A stretch of DNA of 33,419 nt, from positions 1 through 33,419 of the forward strand of contig WGNT01000131.1 of NCBI GenBank assembly GCA_016124425.1, given 5' to 3'. This document shows, piece by piece, positions 9,160 through 17,570 of this stretch. This DNA comes from Cytophagales bacterium (GTDB taxonomy: Bacteria > Bacteroidota > Bacteroidia > Cytophagales > Cyclobacteriaceae). Every line of letters begins with the position of its first letter. The first letter of the stretch is position 1. Below the pieces are notes generated by a model. That model did no database searches. It saw nothing but the letters and a program-made list of their open reading frames with translations, and was not told where the DNA came from. The translations under genes and the position numbers were made by a program.

Positions 9160-11952
9160 CTACAAAGACCGAATAAACATTACCAAGGACTGAATATCGT
9201 TTTCCGACAAAACACCTAGAAAGGAGGGCATACCTTCATCAAACCCTTTTACTACCTTCTCGCTTGGGGCGATGATGGATTCTTTCAGGTAGGATTCATC
9301 CGCTACGGTAGCCGTACCGTCTTTAAATTGGCGCTCTGAACCAAAAATCCCACGCATTCCGGGGCCTATCTTTCCGGCATTATTTCCATCAATGGAGTGA
9401 CAGGCAATGCAGTTCATTTTCGTGTACAAGTCCTGCCCATGCGCAAGCGTCGGCACTACTTCTTCTCCGCTATTGACATTGGTCATATCTGCTGATGCAA
9501 GTAGTTTATCAAAATCCACGGCCTTAAACCCTTCCGAAAGCAAATCAGGAGCGGCCAAATCATTGACAGTCAACCAAAGTTTATTCGCGAGTTCCATTCC
9601 AGAACTGCTCAGCAGCGAATATCCCACCTCCATTTGCTGTACCTCCGTCATTGTCGGAACGACTAAAAAGATAGCCTTTTTATCTTCAGATAGCTGCACA
9701 TCCAAGATGGGAAGTTGTTCTTCGCCTGTTTCTCCATTTAATTTGAAATGGCCGGAACCGTATTTTTCCGTCCGCAGGTAATTCCATCGCTTTACCGTAT
9801 AATTGGCCGGATCTAGTGCGGCTGCATCCTGCAATTCAGTACCGAACCGTATCATAATTCCGGCATCCCTTGCCTGAAATTTCTCCGGCAGGTAACTTTC
9901 CCCACCTGTATACCGCAATCGCAGCATTGCACTTAAGGTCTCCGAATTGTGGCCCCATAGGGAAAAACCGGTGATATACATCAACCCGTCTCCGGGGTTT
10001 ATTTCAGCTTTCATGGTAGGTGCGGGAAAATCTGCCTCGATTACCGTTACGGCTCCCTGAAGTGCTCTTCCCGTATCATCGACCAACACCTGAAACAATC
10101 CCGGCCTACCATAGGAGAGGTGTACGAGATTACCATTCAGAGGACCCATTTTGTCACTATGCACCCAAACTTGGCCCACTCCGGAGCGGTCTTCAGCATG
10201 AGGTATCCACACCAATGGAGGGGTGATTTCAGGAATTTCCGCACGATGGGCGGTTGCCGGCACGCCATAGTAATCGTCTTGTTTGATCACCATGATGGGG
10301 GTAGAAGGCATATGATGCCCCTGTTGGTCAGAACCCGTCAGCAAACCTGTTTGGGGGTCGATACCCAGATAGGGTCCCCGGAAACCGGAAGCAACTTGGG
10401 AAATTGAACGGCCATCTGCTGAGATTTTATGCACCGCCCCTCCATGCTGAGACCCTGCACGGAAACCGATAATGGCTTTGGGGGAGGATGCCTCAGGCCC
10501 CATATCCAAAGCTCCGAATTTGGCCACATAAAAACCTCCAGATGGATCTACCACCATATCGCTGGCCCACTCCCGCGTCTCAATAGACTGCGCCATCAGG
10601 TTGGAGAAATTTTCATAAAAATCCGCTTCCCCATCGCCATTGAAGTCATGAAGTCTTACGATCCCTTCTTTTCCATAGACATAGATTTCATCCTCTACCA
10701 CGGCAATAGATTGGGGCTCGTAAAACCCTGAAGCAAAACGCTTCCAAGTAAGTTTATCCAAGTTCTTGCTAATCCCATCCAAGATCCATACATCTCCTTC
10801 GAATGTCACCACTGCGGCTTTCTTTTTATTAAAGAAGGCCATATCCACCACACGTACGTTTCTGCTCCATGGATTGGGAACCGGAAGGGTCAACTTATCG
10901 GTGACAAATAAAGCCGTGTCTGGCGCGAGTTGCCCCTTTGTAAGTACTTTTTCTCTCCAGCGTGATTGGCTGCCTCCCGTAACTTTCGGAAAGGAAGTAT
11001 CCATCTGCGCGGAAAGCCTTTCAAATTGCTGTATGTTTTCCGTACTGCCGTGCCAAATACCCACTGTTAATTCGCGGGATTGGCTAGCGGAGGGGATTGA
11101 CAAGTATAAGTAGCGGTTATCCTTAATCATTATCTCCGAACCAGTATCTGATCCGGCTATAACAACAGCAGTTACCAATTTACCATCCGTACCATGAAAA
11201 ATAAACCCCTTGTCTCCCTTTATCTCCATCGATATTCCGTCAGTAACTTCCGCAATGGCTAGAAAAAGCGTTGATTCAGCGGGAGAAAGGCTGAGATTTC
11301 TTGTGAACAGCGTTTGGGAATCCTGCTGTACAACACCAGGTTTCTCTAGGATGGAAACACCATTGACCGTATAGGAAAGTACCAGCGCATCATCTACCAA
11401 ATAATGCCCTTCCCACCTGCCATCTGCTGCTGACAGCGGTCCCCAAGAGGGCGCGTTGGGATAAGGATTTGCAGGTCTAGGGTCTGCAAAGACGGGCTCA
11501 CCAACAGACCAACCCGGATACTGCCCGGTGGCAAAATGGGGATCTCCACCGATACGCGGGATTTTGTTGTTTTTGTCGTAAAAATTTTTGTAGGAAATCT
11601 GCGCCATGGTGACCATCGGTAAAAACGCACCGGTCCACGCGACAGACCATCGGAGCATATCCGGATCAAAACAGGCATAAGCACTGTCCCCCAATTGCAT
11701 GGCTAATACCCTAGCGGAGATATTGTCCTCAGGAAAACCTGCTCCCAAGGTGCGGGCATCCATGGAGGTAGTAATGTATGGAAAATCTGGCTCTACAAAG
11801 TCAGCAAACTCAATCTGTGTAAAGTCAACAGACTCAATCCGGGGTTCTTCCTTGCAGGAAATTGCTAGGACTACTAAAAAAAAGGATATACTCAAATGTA
11901 AATATGCCCTGAATTGGGAAGCCTTTCTTGTTGTGGAATCGAAAATAGTCAT
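9160..11952 (-). CDS. DUF6797-like beta-propeller lipoprotein with C-terminal cytochrome c domain
   Basis: I chose ATG 11952 (930 aa) because it puts a lipoprotein signal at the N-terminus (hydrophobic 17-32, lipobox LAIS-Cys33). The frame runs 93 codons further upstream, but that extension is low-complexity and repeat-derived. After the signal comes a region matching my memory of DUF6797 (MDARTLGAGFPEDNISARV). A middle beta-propeller part contains a Ca-like DFNGDGEADFYE segment. A class I cytochrome c domain follows, with CIACH at 848-852 and a likely axial Met908. The protein should be anchored in the outer or inner membrane and pass electrons from a periplasmic oxidation, as in propeller-cytochrome fusions of Planctomycetota and Bacteroidota; its substrate is unknown. 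It converges on the gene at 7845 with 25 bp between and no terminator. Confidence 0.85.
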   Translation of the reverse strand: MTIFDSTTRKASQFRAYLHLSISFFLVVLAISCKEEPRIESVDFTQIEFADFVEPDFPYITTSMDARTLGAGFPEDNISARVLAMQLGDSAYACFDPDMLRWSVAWTGAFLPMVTMAQISYKNFYDKNNKIPRIGGDPHFATGQYPGWSVGEPVFADPRPANPYPNAPSWGPLSAADGRWEGHYLVDDALVLSYTVNGVSILEKPGVVQQDSQTLFTRNLSLSPAESTLFLAIAEVTDGISMEIKGDKGFIFHGTDGKLVTAVVIAGSDTGSEIMIKDNRYLYLSIPSASQSRELTVGIWHGSTENIQQFERLSAQMDTSFPKVTGGSQSRWREKVLTKGQLAPDTALFVTDKLTLPVPNPWSRNVRVVDMAFFNKKKAAVVTFEGDVWILDGISKNLDKLTWKRFASGFYEPQSIAVVEDEIYVYGKEGIVRLHDFNGDGEADFYENFSNLMAQSIETREWASDMVVDPSGGFYVAKFGALDMGPEASSPKAIIGFRAGSQHGGAVHKISADGRSISQVASGFRGPYLGIDPQTGLLTGSDQQGHHMPSTPIMVIKQDDYYGVPATAHRAEIPEITPPLVWIPHAEDRSGVGQVWVHSDKMGPLNGNLVHLSYGRPGLFQVLVDDTGRALQGAVTVIEADFPAPTMKAEINPGDGLMYITGFSLWGHNSETLSAMLRLRYTGGESYLPEKFQARDAGIMIRFGTELQDAAALDPANYTVKRWNYLRTEKYGSGHFKLNGETGEEQLPILDVQLSEDKKAIFLVVPTMTEVQQMEVGYSLLSSSGMELANKLWLTVNDLAAPDLLSEGFKAVDFDKLLASADMTNVNSGEEVVPTLAHGQDLYTKMNCIACHSIDGNNAGKIGPGMRGIFGSERQFKDGTATVADESYLKESIIAPSEKVVKGFDEGMPSFLGVLSENDIQSLVMFIRSL

Positions 11953-12029
11953 GAAATGCTTTTGGATAAAATTGTTTTGTATGCAAATAACAATCAAATA
12001 ACCGAAATGTAAAGGATAAGTTGAGGTAT

Positions 12030-12149
12030 GGTGGAAATAGGGTGGAAATATACTTGATATATGATAGGTTAAGGGCCCGAATATATTAGAAGATATTAGT
12101 AGATATTGGATACTAATTGATATTGAAAAGGCGGAATATGGCGGAAATA
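12030..12149. promoter_or_regulatory. Iterated boxes upstream of the cytochrome c gene
   Basis: GGTGGAAATA occurs at 12030-12039 and 12041-12050. Two related boxes, GGCGGAATAT and GGCGGAAATA, lie at 12130-12139 and 12140-12149. Between the pairs are 10-bp steps ending in ATATT or GATATT (12079-12088, 12089-12098, 12099-12108 and again at 12115-12124). The block lies 78-197 bp upstream of the chosen start. The one-helical-turn spacing looks like a multi-site operator, but slippage-prone repeats are an alternative. Confidence 0.45.
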
Positions 12150-12328
12150 CGTAGGATATCAGTGTGAAGCGTAGGCCTTGTGGAGCGTAGCGGTTCAGGG
12201 TATGGTCAATCTGCAGCAACACAGGGGACATACTGTTGAAATGGGGTGGTAAATATTGGTTATAGGGATTGGCTATCGATCGGCATAACCTAGCGGCTTA
12301 TCAAAAAAAGTGTTTTTATGAATACATC

Positions 12329-12369
12329 AAAAAAAGGAAAAAGCAACCGGAATCTCGGACACCTTTTCC
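12329..12369 (-). terminator. Intrinsic terminator of the DUF6249-like gene
   Basis: On the minus strand GGAAAAG (12369-12363) pairs with CTTTTTCC (12343-12336, one bulged T). A small inner hairpin (CCG with CGG) lies between, and a run of seven T follows directly. It starts 24 bp past the stop at 12394. This is the best-formed U-tract terminator in the left half of the window. Confidence 0.6.
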
Positions 12370-12393
12370 TCTTGAAGGTAATTCTGGTGTTTT

Positions 12394-12828
12394 TTAAAGG
12401 TTTGTGTGTTGTGTAATTTGGAGATTTCGTTCCTCATTAGCGTCTTTCTTCTGTATTTTTCGCATAATAAAATAGGAGGTAATCAATCCCAGGCCGGAAA
12501 AAATAAAGATACTCGTAAAGTAGGCTTGGGGAAAATGCCGCTGGAACTGCGATGGGTTTAATGCCTTTGCCTGAGAAAGCATGGCTTGTTCAATCCCGTA
12601 ACCAAAGATAATGCCCAAGCCAACGGATAAAAACAGCATGCCAAGAATGAATACAAGAACCAGCCCAGAATGGGAAGATTGTCCTGGTTTTTTCTTGGAA
12701 TAAAAGGCCGAAGCATCAGCACCCGATTGAATAAGTGCTAGCCGTTCACTATTTCGGGTTTTGAGGTAGTAAAACCAAATGCCAAAGGCAGTTGCAAACA
12801 AGGAGATAAATACAATAGCTGGTGCCAT
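12394..12828 (-). CDS. DUF6249-like small membrane protein
   Basis: The 144-residue protein has three hydrophobic helices, roughly at 3-20, 56-80 and 105-122. A short cytoplasmic segment with ERLALIQSGADASAF (29-43) matches the 'ER-ALI-GAD' signature I associate with DUF6249-type proteins of Bacteroidota. These genes usually sit beside an ECF sigma factor and a small partner, as here: the sigma gene begins 326 bp away in the opposite direction. The C-terminus is charged (MRKIQKKDANEERN). Biochemical function is unknown; a role in envelope-stress signalling with the neighbouring sigma factor is inferred from context only. Confidence 0.7.
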   Translation of the reverse strand: MAPAIVFISLFATAFGIWFYYLKTRNSERLALIQSGADASAFYSKKKPGQSSHSGLVLVFILGMLFLSVGLGIIFGYGIEQAMLSQAKALNPSQFQRHFPQAYFTSIFIFSGLGLITSYFIMRKIQKKDANEERNLQITQHTNL

Positions 12829-13116
12829 AAATTTTTTGTTGATAAGTTTATACTATTCGTTTCAGGGAATTAGACAGCTCTACGTTTCCATCGGTTACCG
12901 ACTACTTCGATAAAATTAAAAATTAATATTGAGGTAGTGTTTACAAAAACAAAGTGGAACATCAAGAAAGCATCCGATTGACTGTTTACAGCTGTACCGA
13001 AGCTGGAGTAAAGGCGGGCGCTACGAAGGTTTTCTGATCCAAATAAAGTCCGCCGTCTTAAAGACGCAAATTGAGATATAGTCTCCACGCCTATTACAGT
13101 TTTTTATCGCACATTT
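12829..13116. other. Divergent intergenic region, no supported gene
   Basis: A reverse frame at 12870-13088 is open for 72 codons but looks non-coding and overlaps the sigma factor control region. A 10-bp palindrome TACAGCTGTA lies at 12987-12996; it could be an operator but is short enough to occur by chance. I see no RNA gene. Confidence 0.4.
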
Positions 13117-13140
13117 GTGTAACCGACAAAGCAGCCGTCT
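13117..13140 (+). promoter_or_regulatory. Candidate ECF-type promoter of the sigma factor gene
   Basis: GTGTAACC (13117-13124) and CGTCT (13136-13140) resemble the AAC-type -35 and CGTC-type -10 boxes that ECF sigma factors often use for their own genes, although the 11-bp spacer is shorter than in the proteobacterial consensus. Transcription would start just before ATG 13155, which supports that start over the longer frame beginning at 13071. Confidence 0.35.
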
Positions 13141-13154
13141 TGTCTAAGAAAAGA

Positions 13155-13742
13155 ATGACGGGAGAATTCGATAAAATCAAGTTAGAAAAAATCCAACAAG
13201 CCTTGCTGCGTGGGGAAAAGGATGCCTTTGGTCCCCTAGTGGTCCACCATCAACGCTTTGTCTACCAAATCTGCAAAGATATCCTTAAATCTACCGAGGA
13301 GGCTGAGGAAATCACTCAAGATGTGTTTATCAAGGCGTTTCACAGCCTGGGCACATTTAAGGGGGAAAGCAGGTTTTCTACCTGGCTGTACAGGATTGCG
13401 CACAACCTGTCCTTGAACAGGCTCGCCAAGATCGTCAGGAACCCCGTTAAAATCCAGGAATGGAACCAAAAGCAACTTGATATGCCTACATTTTTGGATG
13501 GCCCTTGGGAACAATTGGCGTGGGATGAACAGAAAAAACTCATTAACTTTGCACTGGAAAAATTAACCGCAGAGGAACGGTTGATGGTAACCTTATACTA
13601 CATGCATGGACAGGGAATGCAGGAAATAGGCGAAATTACTAAGATACCGGCAAATACCTGTAAAGTAAAAATACACCGCGCCCGAAAGAAAATGGAATCG
13701 GAATTGCAACGGATATTAAAAGAAGAAGTGGGAGATATATGA
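13155..13742 (+). CDS. ECF-type RNA polymerase sigma factor
   Basis: From ATG 13155 the product is 195 residues, a usual size for ECF sigma factors. Region 2 is at about 20-90 with QDVFIKAF (55-62) and the -10 binding helix FSTWLYRIAHN (74-84). Region 4 is at about 128-185 with LTAEERLMVTLYYMHG, the helix-turn-helix around MQEIGEITKIPANTCKVKIHRARKKM, and no extra domains. An upstream extension (28 codons to 13071) is rejected because it has no sigma homology and spans the candidate promoter. The stop overlaps the start of the next gene (ATGA), so the two are translationally coupled. It probably directs a small extracytoplasmic-response regulon, perhaps including itself and the divergent DUF6249-like gene. 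Confidence 0.92.
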   Translation: MTGEFDKIKLEKIQQALLRGEKDAFGPLVVHHQRFVYQICKDILKSTEEAEEITQDVFIKAFHSLGTFKGESRFSTWLYRIAHNLSLNRLAKIVRNPVKIQEWNQKQLDMPTFLDGPWEQLAWDEQKKLINFALEKLTAEERLMVTLYYMHGQGMQEIGEITKIPANTCKVKIHRARKKMESELQRILKEEVGDI

Positions 13743-14101
13743 AATACGAAAAACTAAGCGAGGAAAATCTAAAACGGTATTTCGAAGAAGCTGCCTTCCT
13801 TCAAAAAGACCTTAGCCTAGAAATCATGTACAGTATCAACAAGAAAGGCATCAAGCAGCTTAGGCCTGCTGAAATGCCTTCTTTGCTGTTGTGGGGAATA
13901 GTTCTGCTGCTTTTCGGCGCACTTTCCTATTCGATATCTATGATGGAAACTAATTCATTTTCATTTAATAAGATATCAAATTTGATAGATATCCAAGTTC
14001 CGAACCTATTGGTGGATCCCATTATGCTGATAGCTAGTTTGGCAATTATGGTTAATGTATGGGTGGTTGTGATCTTTGAGAAGAAACTCCTGAGAAGATA
14101 G
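13739..14101 (+). CDS. Small two-helix membrane protein, candidate anti-sigma partner
   Basis: The 120-residue protein has a charged, helical N-terminal part (about 1-45, KLSEENLKRYFEEAAFLQKD). It is followed by two hydrophobic helices at about 48-68 and 92-113 and a basic C-terminal end. Its start overlaps the sigma factor stop by four bases, the usual arrangement for an anti-sigma factor. I see no zinc-binding HxxxCxxC motif, so it is not a classical ZAS anti-sigma factor. Bacteroidota often have such family-less membrane partners. Binding of the N-terminal part to the sigma factor is inferred from operon position. Confidence 0.75.
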   Translation: MKYEKLSEENLKRYFEEAAFLQKDLSLEIMYSINKKGIKQLRPAEMPSLLLWGIVLLLFGALSYSISMMETNSFSFNKISNLIDIQVPNLLVDPIMLIASLAIMVNVWVVVIFEKKLLRR

Positions 14102-14201
14102 ATGGGGAGTTAATACAAAAATAAAAAATAGATTTTTTTCACTCAGTCTCCAACATACGTTGAATCAATTTCGTCTTGAGGACAAAATAAGCAATTTACG
14201 T

Positions 14202-14612
14202 ATGAAAATGACCGTTCTCACCTTTGTTTTTGGCTTGCTGCTCTTTTCCTGCATTCAATCAGACGAAATGGCATCGGATTTAGGTCCTTTGCCTCTTGGC
14301 ATTTGGAGTAATATTGAATACCTGTCGAACGGATTTACCATGGAACGGGTGACACAGCTTAAGGAAAACAATTATGGCTACCTTTTTTTAAGTAATGGAA
14401 AGTTAGTTCACCGGGCTAATAGTAGTTGGTGTGGCACGCCACCGATCATTACAAAAGATTACGAGGGCACTTGGGAAAGAAATGGAGATACGATAACGCT
14501 GAGGTCCCAATTCTGGGGAGGAGTAAATTTACAGGAATGGAGATTAACGGAATCATCTGGAAAAAGCCTGCTGGTAGAAATTGTACACAGCGAGTGGGAC
14601 TTGGATGAATGA
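14202..14612 (+). CDS. Small lipoprotein with a lipocalin-like look
   Basis: I chose ATG 14202 because it places a lipoprotein signal at the very N-terminus (MKMTVLTFVFGLLLFSC, lipid Cys17); the longer frame starts at a TTG. The mature part, about 120 residues, is predicted to be mostly strands: LGIWSN, YGYLFLSNGKLVHR, YEGTWERNGDTITLRSQFW, EWRL. Such a G-x-W ... TWERNGDTITL pattern recalls the lipocalin-like 'DUF4488/Lipocalin_5' class seen in Bacteroidota, but I cannot assign the family. One further Cys (about residue 80) lies in SSWCGTPP. It lies 100 bp after the sigma/membrane-protein pair in the same direction and may belong to the same unit. Confidence 0.7.
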   Translation: MKMTVLTFVFGLLLFSCIQSDEMASDLGPLPLGIWSNIEYLSNGFTMERVTQLKENNYGYLFLSNGKLVHRANSSWCGTPPIITKDYEGTWERNGDTITLRSQFWGGVNLQEWRLTESSGKSLLVEIVHSEWDLDE

Positions 14613-14750
14613 TATGCGTTCTAGCAATACCAACATATAATTTTAAGCCATATCACGACATAATATCACTGGGGGGTCTATGCCCAGATTGGTCCTTTAA
14701 CAGAAATTTGTCCTTTTATGGTATGGGGATGGTTTCCCAAATTATAGAAA

Positions 14751-14801
14751 CTTATGTGCCTTATGTGGCTAACCATGTTTAAACCACACAAGACACAAAA
14801 G
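14751..14801. repeat. Imperfect inverted repeat of the 'TATGTG/CCACA' type
   Basis: CTTATGTGCCTTATGTGG (from 14751) and its imperfect complement within 14778-14801 (AAACCACACAAGACACAAAAG) form a hairpin of about 22 bp with a few mismatches. It sits between the convergent genes ending at 14612 and 14887 and may end transcription from both sides. The left arm resembles the start of the repeat units at 19204 and on the right side of the window. Confidence 0.5.
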
Positions 14802-14886
14802 TCCACAAAAGCTTCAATCAACAGACCGATTCAATTTTTTAGTCAATCGTAATTTTAATAGTATGTAAATAGACTGACCCACTCCG

Positions 14887-16218
14887 TCATTTGGAAGCCA
14901 TGGTTTTGTCTTCCCGGTAAAATACACGCCATAACTTTCCAGATACTGAATCAGAAATAATGACTGTTCCATCCGGTGCCTGGGCGATCCCGGTTGGTCT
15001 GTGAAGCGCATCGCTGGGGGCCTCAATTTTTTCCACACCAGCAAATCCCTCTGCCAACGATTCATAACTGCCGGCTGGACTTCCGTTCTCAAAAGGTACA
15101 AAAGCGACAAAATAGCCTTTTTGCTCCAAAGGGGCCCTATTCCAGGACCCATGAAAAGCCACCAAAGCACTTCCTTTATAACTGGCAGGAAAATGATCTC
15201 CCGTGTAAAATAGGATGTCATTTGGTGCCCAATGGGCAGGAAAAGCCATTACAGGTTGATCCGTACCCTCACAGCGACCTACATTATTGCCGTCTCCGCC
15301 GTATTCAGGAGACATTACCCGCTTATTCTGGGCCGGGTCGTAATAACAATAGGGCCATCCAAAATCTGCCCCATCGGTAAGCTTAAACATCTCCTCTGCC
15401 GGAAGCTCCGCATTGGCTGCTTCATCCCAACCTTCAGGAAAGAGTCCGTTTAGCATATCTCTACCGTGTTGCACCGCATATACATGCTTATCGTAAGGAT
15501 TGTATCCCAAAGCTACTGCGTTTCGGATACCGGTGGCAAACCTGTGTCCATGCTCCAATTGGGTTTGCCCGATCGTTTCGGCATCGAATCGCCATACACC
15601 TCCATGCCGTTCCAAGAGCGGGCAAGGATCCATCGCCGGAGATCCTTGTACCCTATCCTGTTCCTGACAGGCGTTCGAGGGGGCCCCGATATTAACATAT
15701 AGATAACCCGCGTCATCAAAAGTAATGGACTTCGCTGCATGGGCTCTTTGAACGGGTAAACCGGAAACAATGGTATCTGGAGAAGTGGCATTATCCGGTA
15801 TAAGGTTTCCCTGCGAAAATGAAAAGCGAAAAATGGTGCTGTCATTGGAGGCATAGAGATTGCCGTTATAGAAGGCCATTCCGGTACCTCCGAAATCTCC
15901 GAAATAGTCGATTAAATCAGCCCTTCCGTCTCCGGTGGTGTCCCTAAGCGCAACGATTCCTCCCTTATCGTTAGGTTCCCGCAGATTCATGTAAATATCC
16001 CCGTTATCATTGACAGCTACGTGCCTGCCCCTGCCTAGATCCTCAGCAATCACGTAAGCCTGCATCCCAGGTGCTAGATTCAATCCCCCTTGATCCTCGT
16101 CTGCGGTAAAATAGGGGGTTATTTCTTCTGTGCTTTCACCCTGTGGGCCACAACCGAAAAACAGGGATCCGAACACAATAAACAAAGGTATAAATAGGTA
16201 ACTGGTGATTTTTTTCAT
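14887..16218 (-). CDS. PQQ-dependent sorbosone-dehydrogenase-like lipoprotein
   Basis: The 443-residue protein starts with a lipoprotein signal (hydrophobic 7-22, Cys23). The rest is a six-bladed propeller of the soluble glucose/sorbosone dehydrogenase type. Motifs in order: AHAAKSITFDD with His160, GIRNAVALGYNP at 230-241, HGRD at 251-254, DFGWPYCYYD at 285-294, HGSWNRA at 356-362, and RPTGIAQAPDGTVIISD at 407-423. These His/Arg/Asn/Trp positions line the PQQ and calcium pocket in the family. It likely oxidises an aldose or similar compound in the periplasm. No PQQ synthesis genes are present here. The cytochrome lipoprotein at 9160 could accept its electrons, but that is speculation. No gene shares its operon. 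Confidence 0.85.
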   Translation of the reverse strand: MKKITSYLFIPLFIVFGSLFFGCGPQGESTEEITPYFTADEDQGGLNLAPGMQAYVIAEDLGRGRHVAVNDNGDIYMNLREPNDKGGIVALRDTTGDGRADLIDYFGDFGGTGMAFYNGNLYASNDSTIFRFSFSQGNLIPDNATSPDTIVSGLPVQRAHAAKSITFDDAGYLYVNIGAPSNACQEQDRVQGSPAMDPCPLLERHGGVWRFDAETIGQTQLEHGHRFATGIRNAVALGYNPYDKHVYAVQHGRDMLNGLFPEGWDEAANAELPAEEMFKLTDGADFGWPYCYYDPAQNKRVMSPEYGGDGNNVGRCEGTDQPVMAFPAHWAPNDILFYTGDHFPASYKGSALVAFHGSWNRAPLEQKGYFVAFVPFENGSPAGSYESLAEGFAGVEKIEAPSDALHRPTGIAQAPDGTVIISDSVSGKLWRVFYREDKTMASK

Positions 16219-16836
16219 ATAGTAAAGGGTTTAGGTGCATGTTAAAATTACAGCTTAAATTAAAAACATCCAACGATTTTGCAGAACATCACCGTTCGAA
16301 GCGCATTAAATTTTGAATTTGGGGAAAAAATTCGCGCCACCCTGCGTATTTTTTGCAAATTACCTCTTCCGCTTTTTATTTTTACTTTTATACCCCAAAA
16401 GCCCTATAGAAAATGAAGCCTTCCATTACTCAAAGCGTCGGCTTAGAAACTATAAGCTAACTATAAGGCTAACCGAACAGGAATCAATCCGTTCTCTCTA
16501 AAGAAACCCATAATGGAAAAAACCGCTTACCCTCTCCGGTAAAAAAAGGTATCAGATCGCTTTATGATTAGGATGATATTGGGAGCTTTGGTGGATTGGG
16601 CTAAGGTGATGGAAAACAAAAAGAAGAGGAATTATAAAAATGTCTGGAAGAGTTTTATGGTTTGTTGCATGGAATTTGGGTTGAATTTCGGCTTTTAAGA
16701 TAAGAAAAAACTGTACATCTGTGTGCGCTCCGTTTTGATTTTTGCTCATTCTGTAAAAAATGGAAATCAGGCAGAAAGAAATTATCAATAGGGTAGGTAT
16801 GATCTTTGTTAATTTATTTGCTTTTTAAGACCCTCA
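16219..16836. other. 618-bp region without a supported gene
   Basis: Frames at 16313-16501 (+), 16552-16788 (-) and 16564-16698 (+, 44 codons) are open but of poor coding appearance. A short hairpin at about 16525-16543 (ACCG with CGGT), flanked by A-runs on the plus strand, could act as a weak terminator for minus-strand transcripts leaving the PIN remnant. No RNA gene or mobile element is visible. Confidence 0.4.
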
Positions 16837-17286
16837 TTATTGCCTATAAATTTCAAAAATAGTTTTAAAAAGATCTTCAATCGAAATAACTTTTTTCCAT
16901 CCTTTTTCTCTCAATCCCTCTATCAGCTGCTTATCTCCGCTCCAAAGCTTACCTTTGATATGCTCTGTCAAAGCAACGAATTCACTATCATCTATATCGA
17001 CATCCTTAGTTAACGATTCTGCGTATTCAAAAGATCTCTTAGAAATTAATTTGATGTTAATAAATCTAATTTTTCCGGTGATAAGGCTAATAATTCTATC
17101 TAATTCAAAATCAGAGTATTTTGAAATTTTTTTAATTTTACTTCGATGATCCTCAATTTCTTTTCTAAGCTGTTCAGTAGAGTAAAAATTAAACTTAGTT
17201 CTTGGTTAGAGAATTATGGAGCCAATCTTGCTAGTTGAATTTAGAATTGCGCTAAATGCAATGTTAGTATCGACTATAATTCTCAT
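16837..17286 (-). pseudogene. PIN-domain toxin (VapC-like) with in-frame stop
   Basis: Starting at ATG 17286-17284, the frame reads MRIIVDTNIAFSAILN and then hits TAA at 17208-17206 (codon 27). It continues in the same frame for 122 codons with clear PIN-domain sequence to TAA 16839-16837. The catalytic acids survive: Asp6 in VDTN, Glu43, Asp97/Asp100 in DVDIDDSEF, and Asp118 in LWSGDKQL. Only the stop breaks it; no Met follows for simple reinitiation. Start and antitoxin stop overlap (TGATG), the normal order for an antitoxin-toxin pair. The RNase is therefore probably inactive. A sequencing error or stop read-through are alternatives. Confidence 0.8.
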
Positions 17287-17483
17287 CAACCAATCTTGGT
17301 CGTTTTTCCCCAACGACCTTTTTTTATGGATTTAACCAAATCATCTACCTCATTTTGAGGGGTCTTATTTTTTTTAGTCAGCTCCTTATATTCCAAAAAG
17401 TCAATGATGTCTTGAAGATCGTCTACTTTAAGATTTTTTGATAGTCTTATGACTAGCTCATTTGCTTTGTTTTCTATTATCAT
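17286..17483 (-). CDS. VapB-like antitoxin
   Basis: The start is set at ATG 17483 (65 aa); the longer frame begins at a TTG inside the candidate promoter. The N-terminal half (IIENKANELVIRLSKNLKVD) and a following helix (DLQDIIDFLEYKELTKK) resemble the small VapB-like antitoxins that precede PIN toxins in Bacteroidota. The C-terminal tail is basic (VKSIKKGRWGKTTKIG) and would be the toxin-binding arm. It overlaps the start of the PIN gene by one base. With the toxin interrupted, it would be an orphan antitoxin. A truncated second copy of its first 28 codons lies at 17801-17887. Confidence 0.75.
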   Translation of the reverse strand: MIIENKANELVIRLSKNLKVDDLQDIIDFLEYKELTKKNKTPQNEVDDLVKSIKKGRWGKTTKIG

Positions 17484-17498
17484 ATGCGCTTCTTTACC

Positions 17499-17531
17499 CA
17501 AATATACGGTTTTAACTATTAGTTGTTGAAA
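17499..17531 (-). promoter_or_regulatory. Candidate promoter of the antitoxin gene
   Basis: TATATTTG on the minus strand (17506-17499) matches the Bacteroidota -7 box TAnnTTTG exactly and ends 15 bp before ATG 17483. TTTC at 17531-17528, 21 bp upstream, may serve as the -33 element. A leader of under ten bases would result. Confidence 0.45.
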
Positions 17532-17570
17532 TTTATTTCGTCCAAATTGATAGAATGGTTTGGAGGTTAC

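Noticed and set aside
11953..12231. 93-codon N-terminal extension of the cytochrome c lipoprotein
   Set aside because: It is low-complexity, derived from the iterated boxes, and would place the lipoprotein signal in the interior of the protein.
12987..12996. 10-bp palindrome TACAGCTGTA as an operator
   Set aside because: Too short to exclude chance in a window of this size; mentioned only in the intergenic entry.
12870..13088. 72-codon reverse frame upstream of the sigma gene
   Set aside because: Composition is not coding-like and it overlaps the control region of two divergent genes.
13071..13154. 28-codon N-terminal extension of the sigma factor
   Set aside because: No sigma homology, and it covers the candidate promoter just upstream of ATG 13155.
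14814..15221. 135-codon minus-strand frame overlapping the PQQ dehydrogenase gene
   Set aside because: Out-of-frame shadow of a clearly coding gene with all family motifs in the other frame.
16552..16788. 78-codon minus-strand frame
   Set aside because: His/Pro/Phe-rich product without domain or signal; looks like chance in AT-rich DNA.
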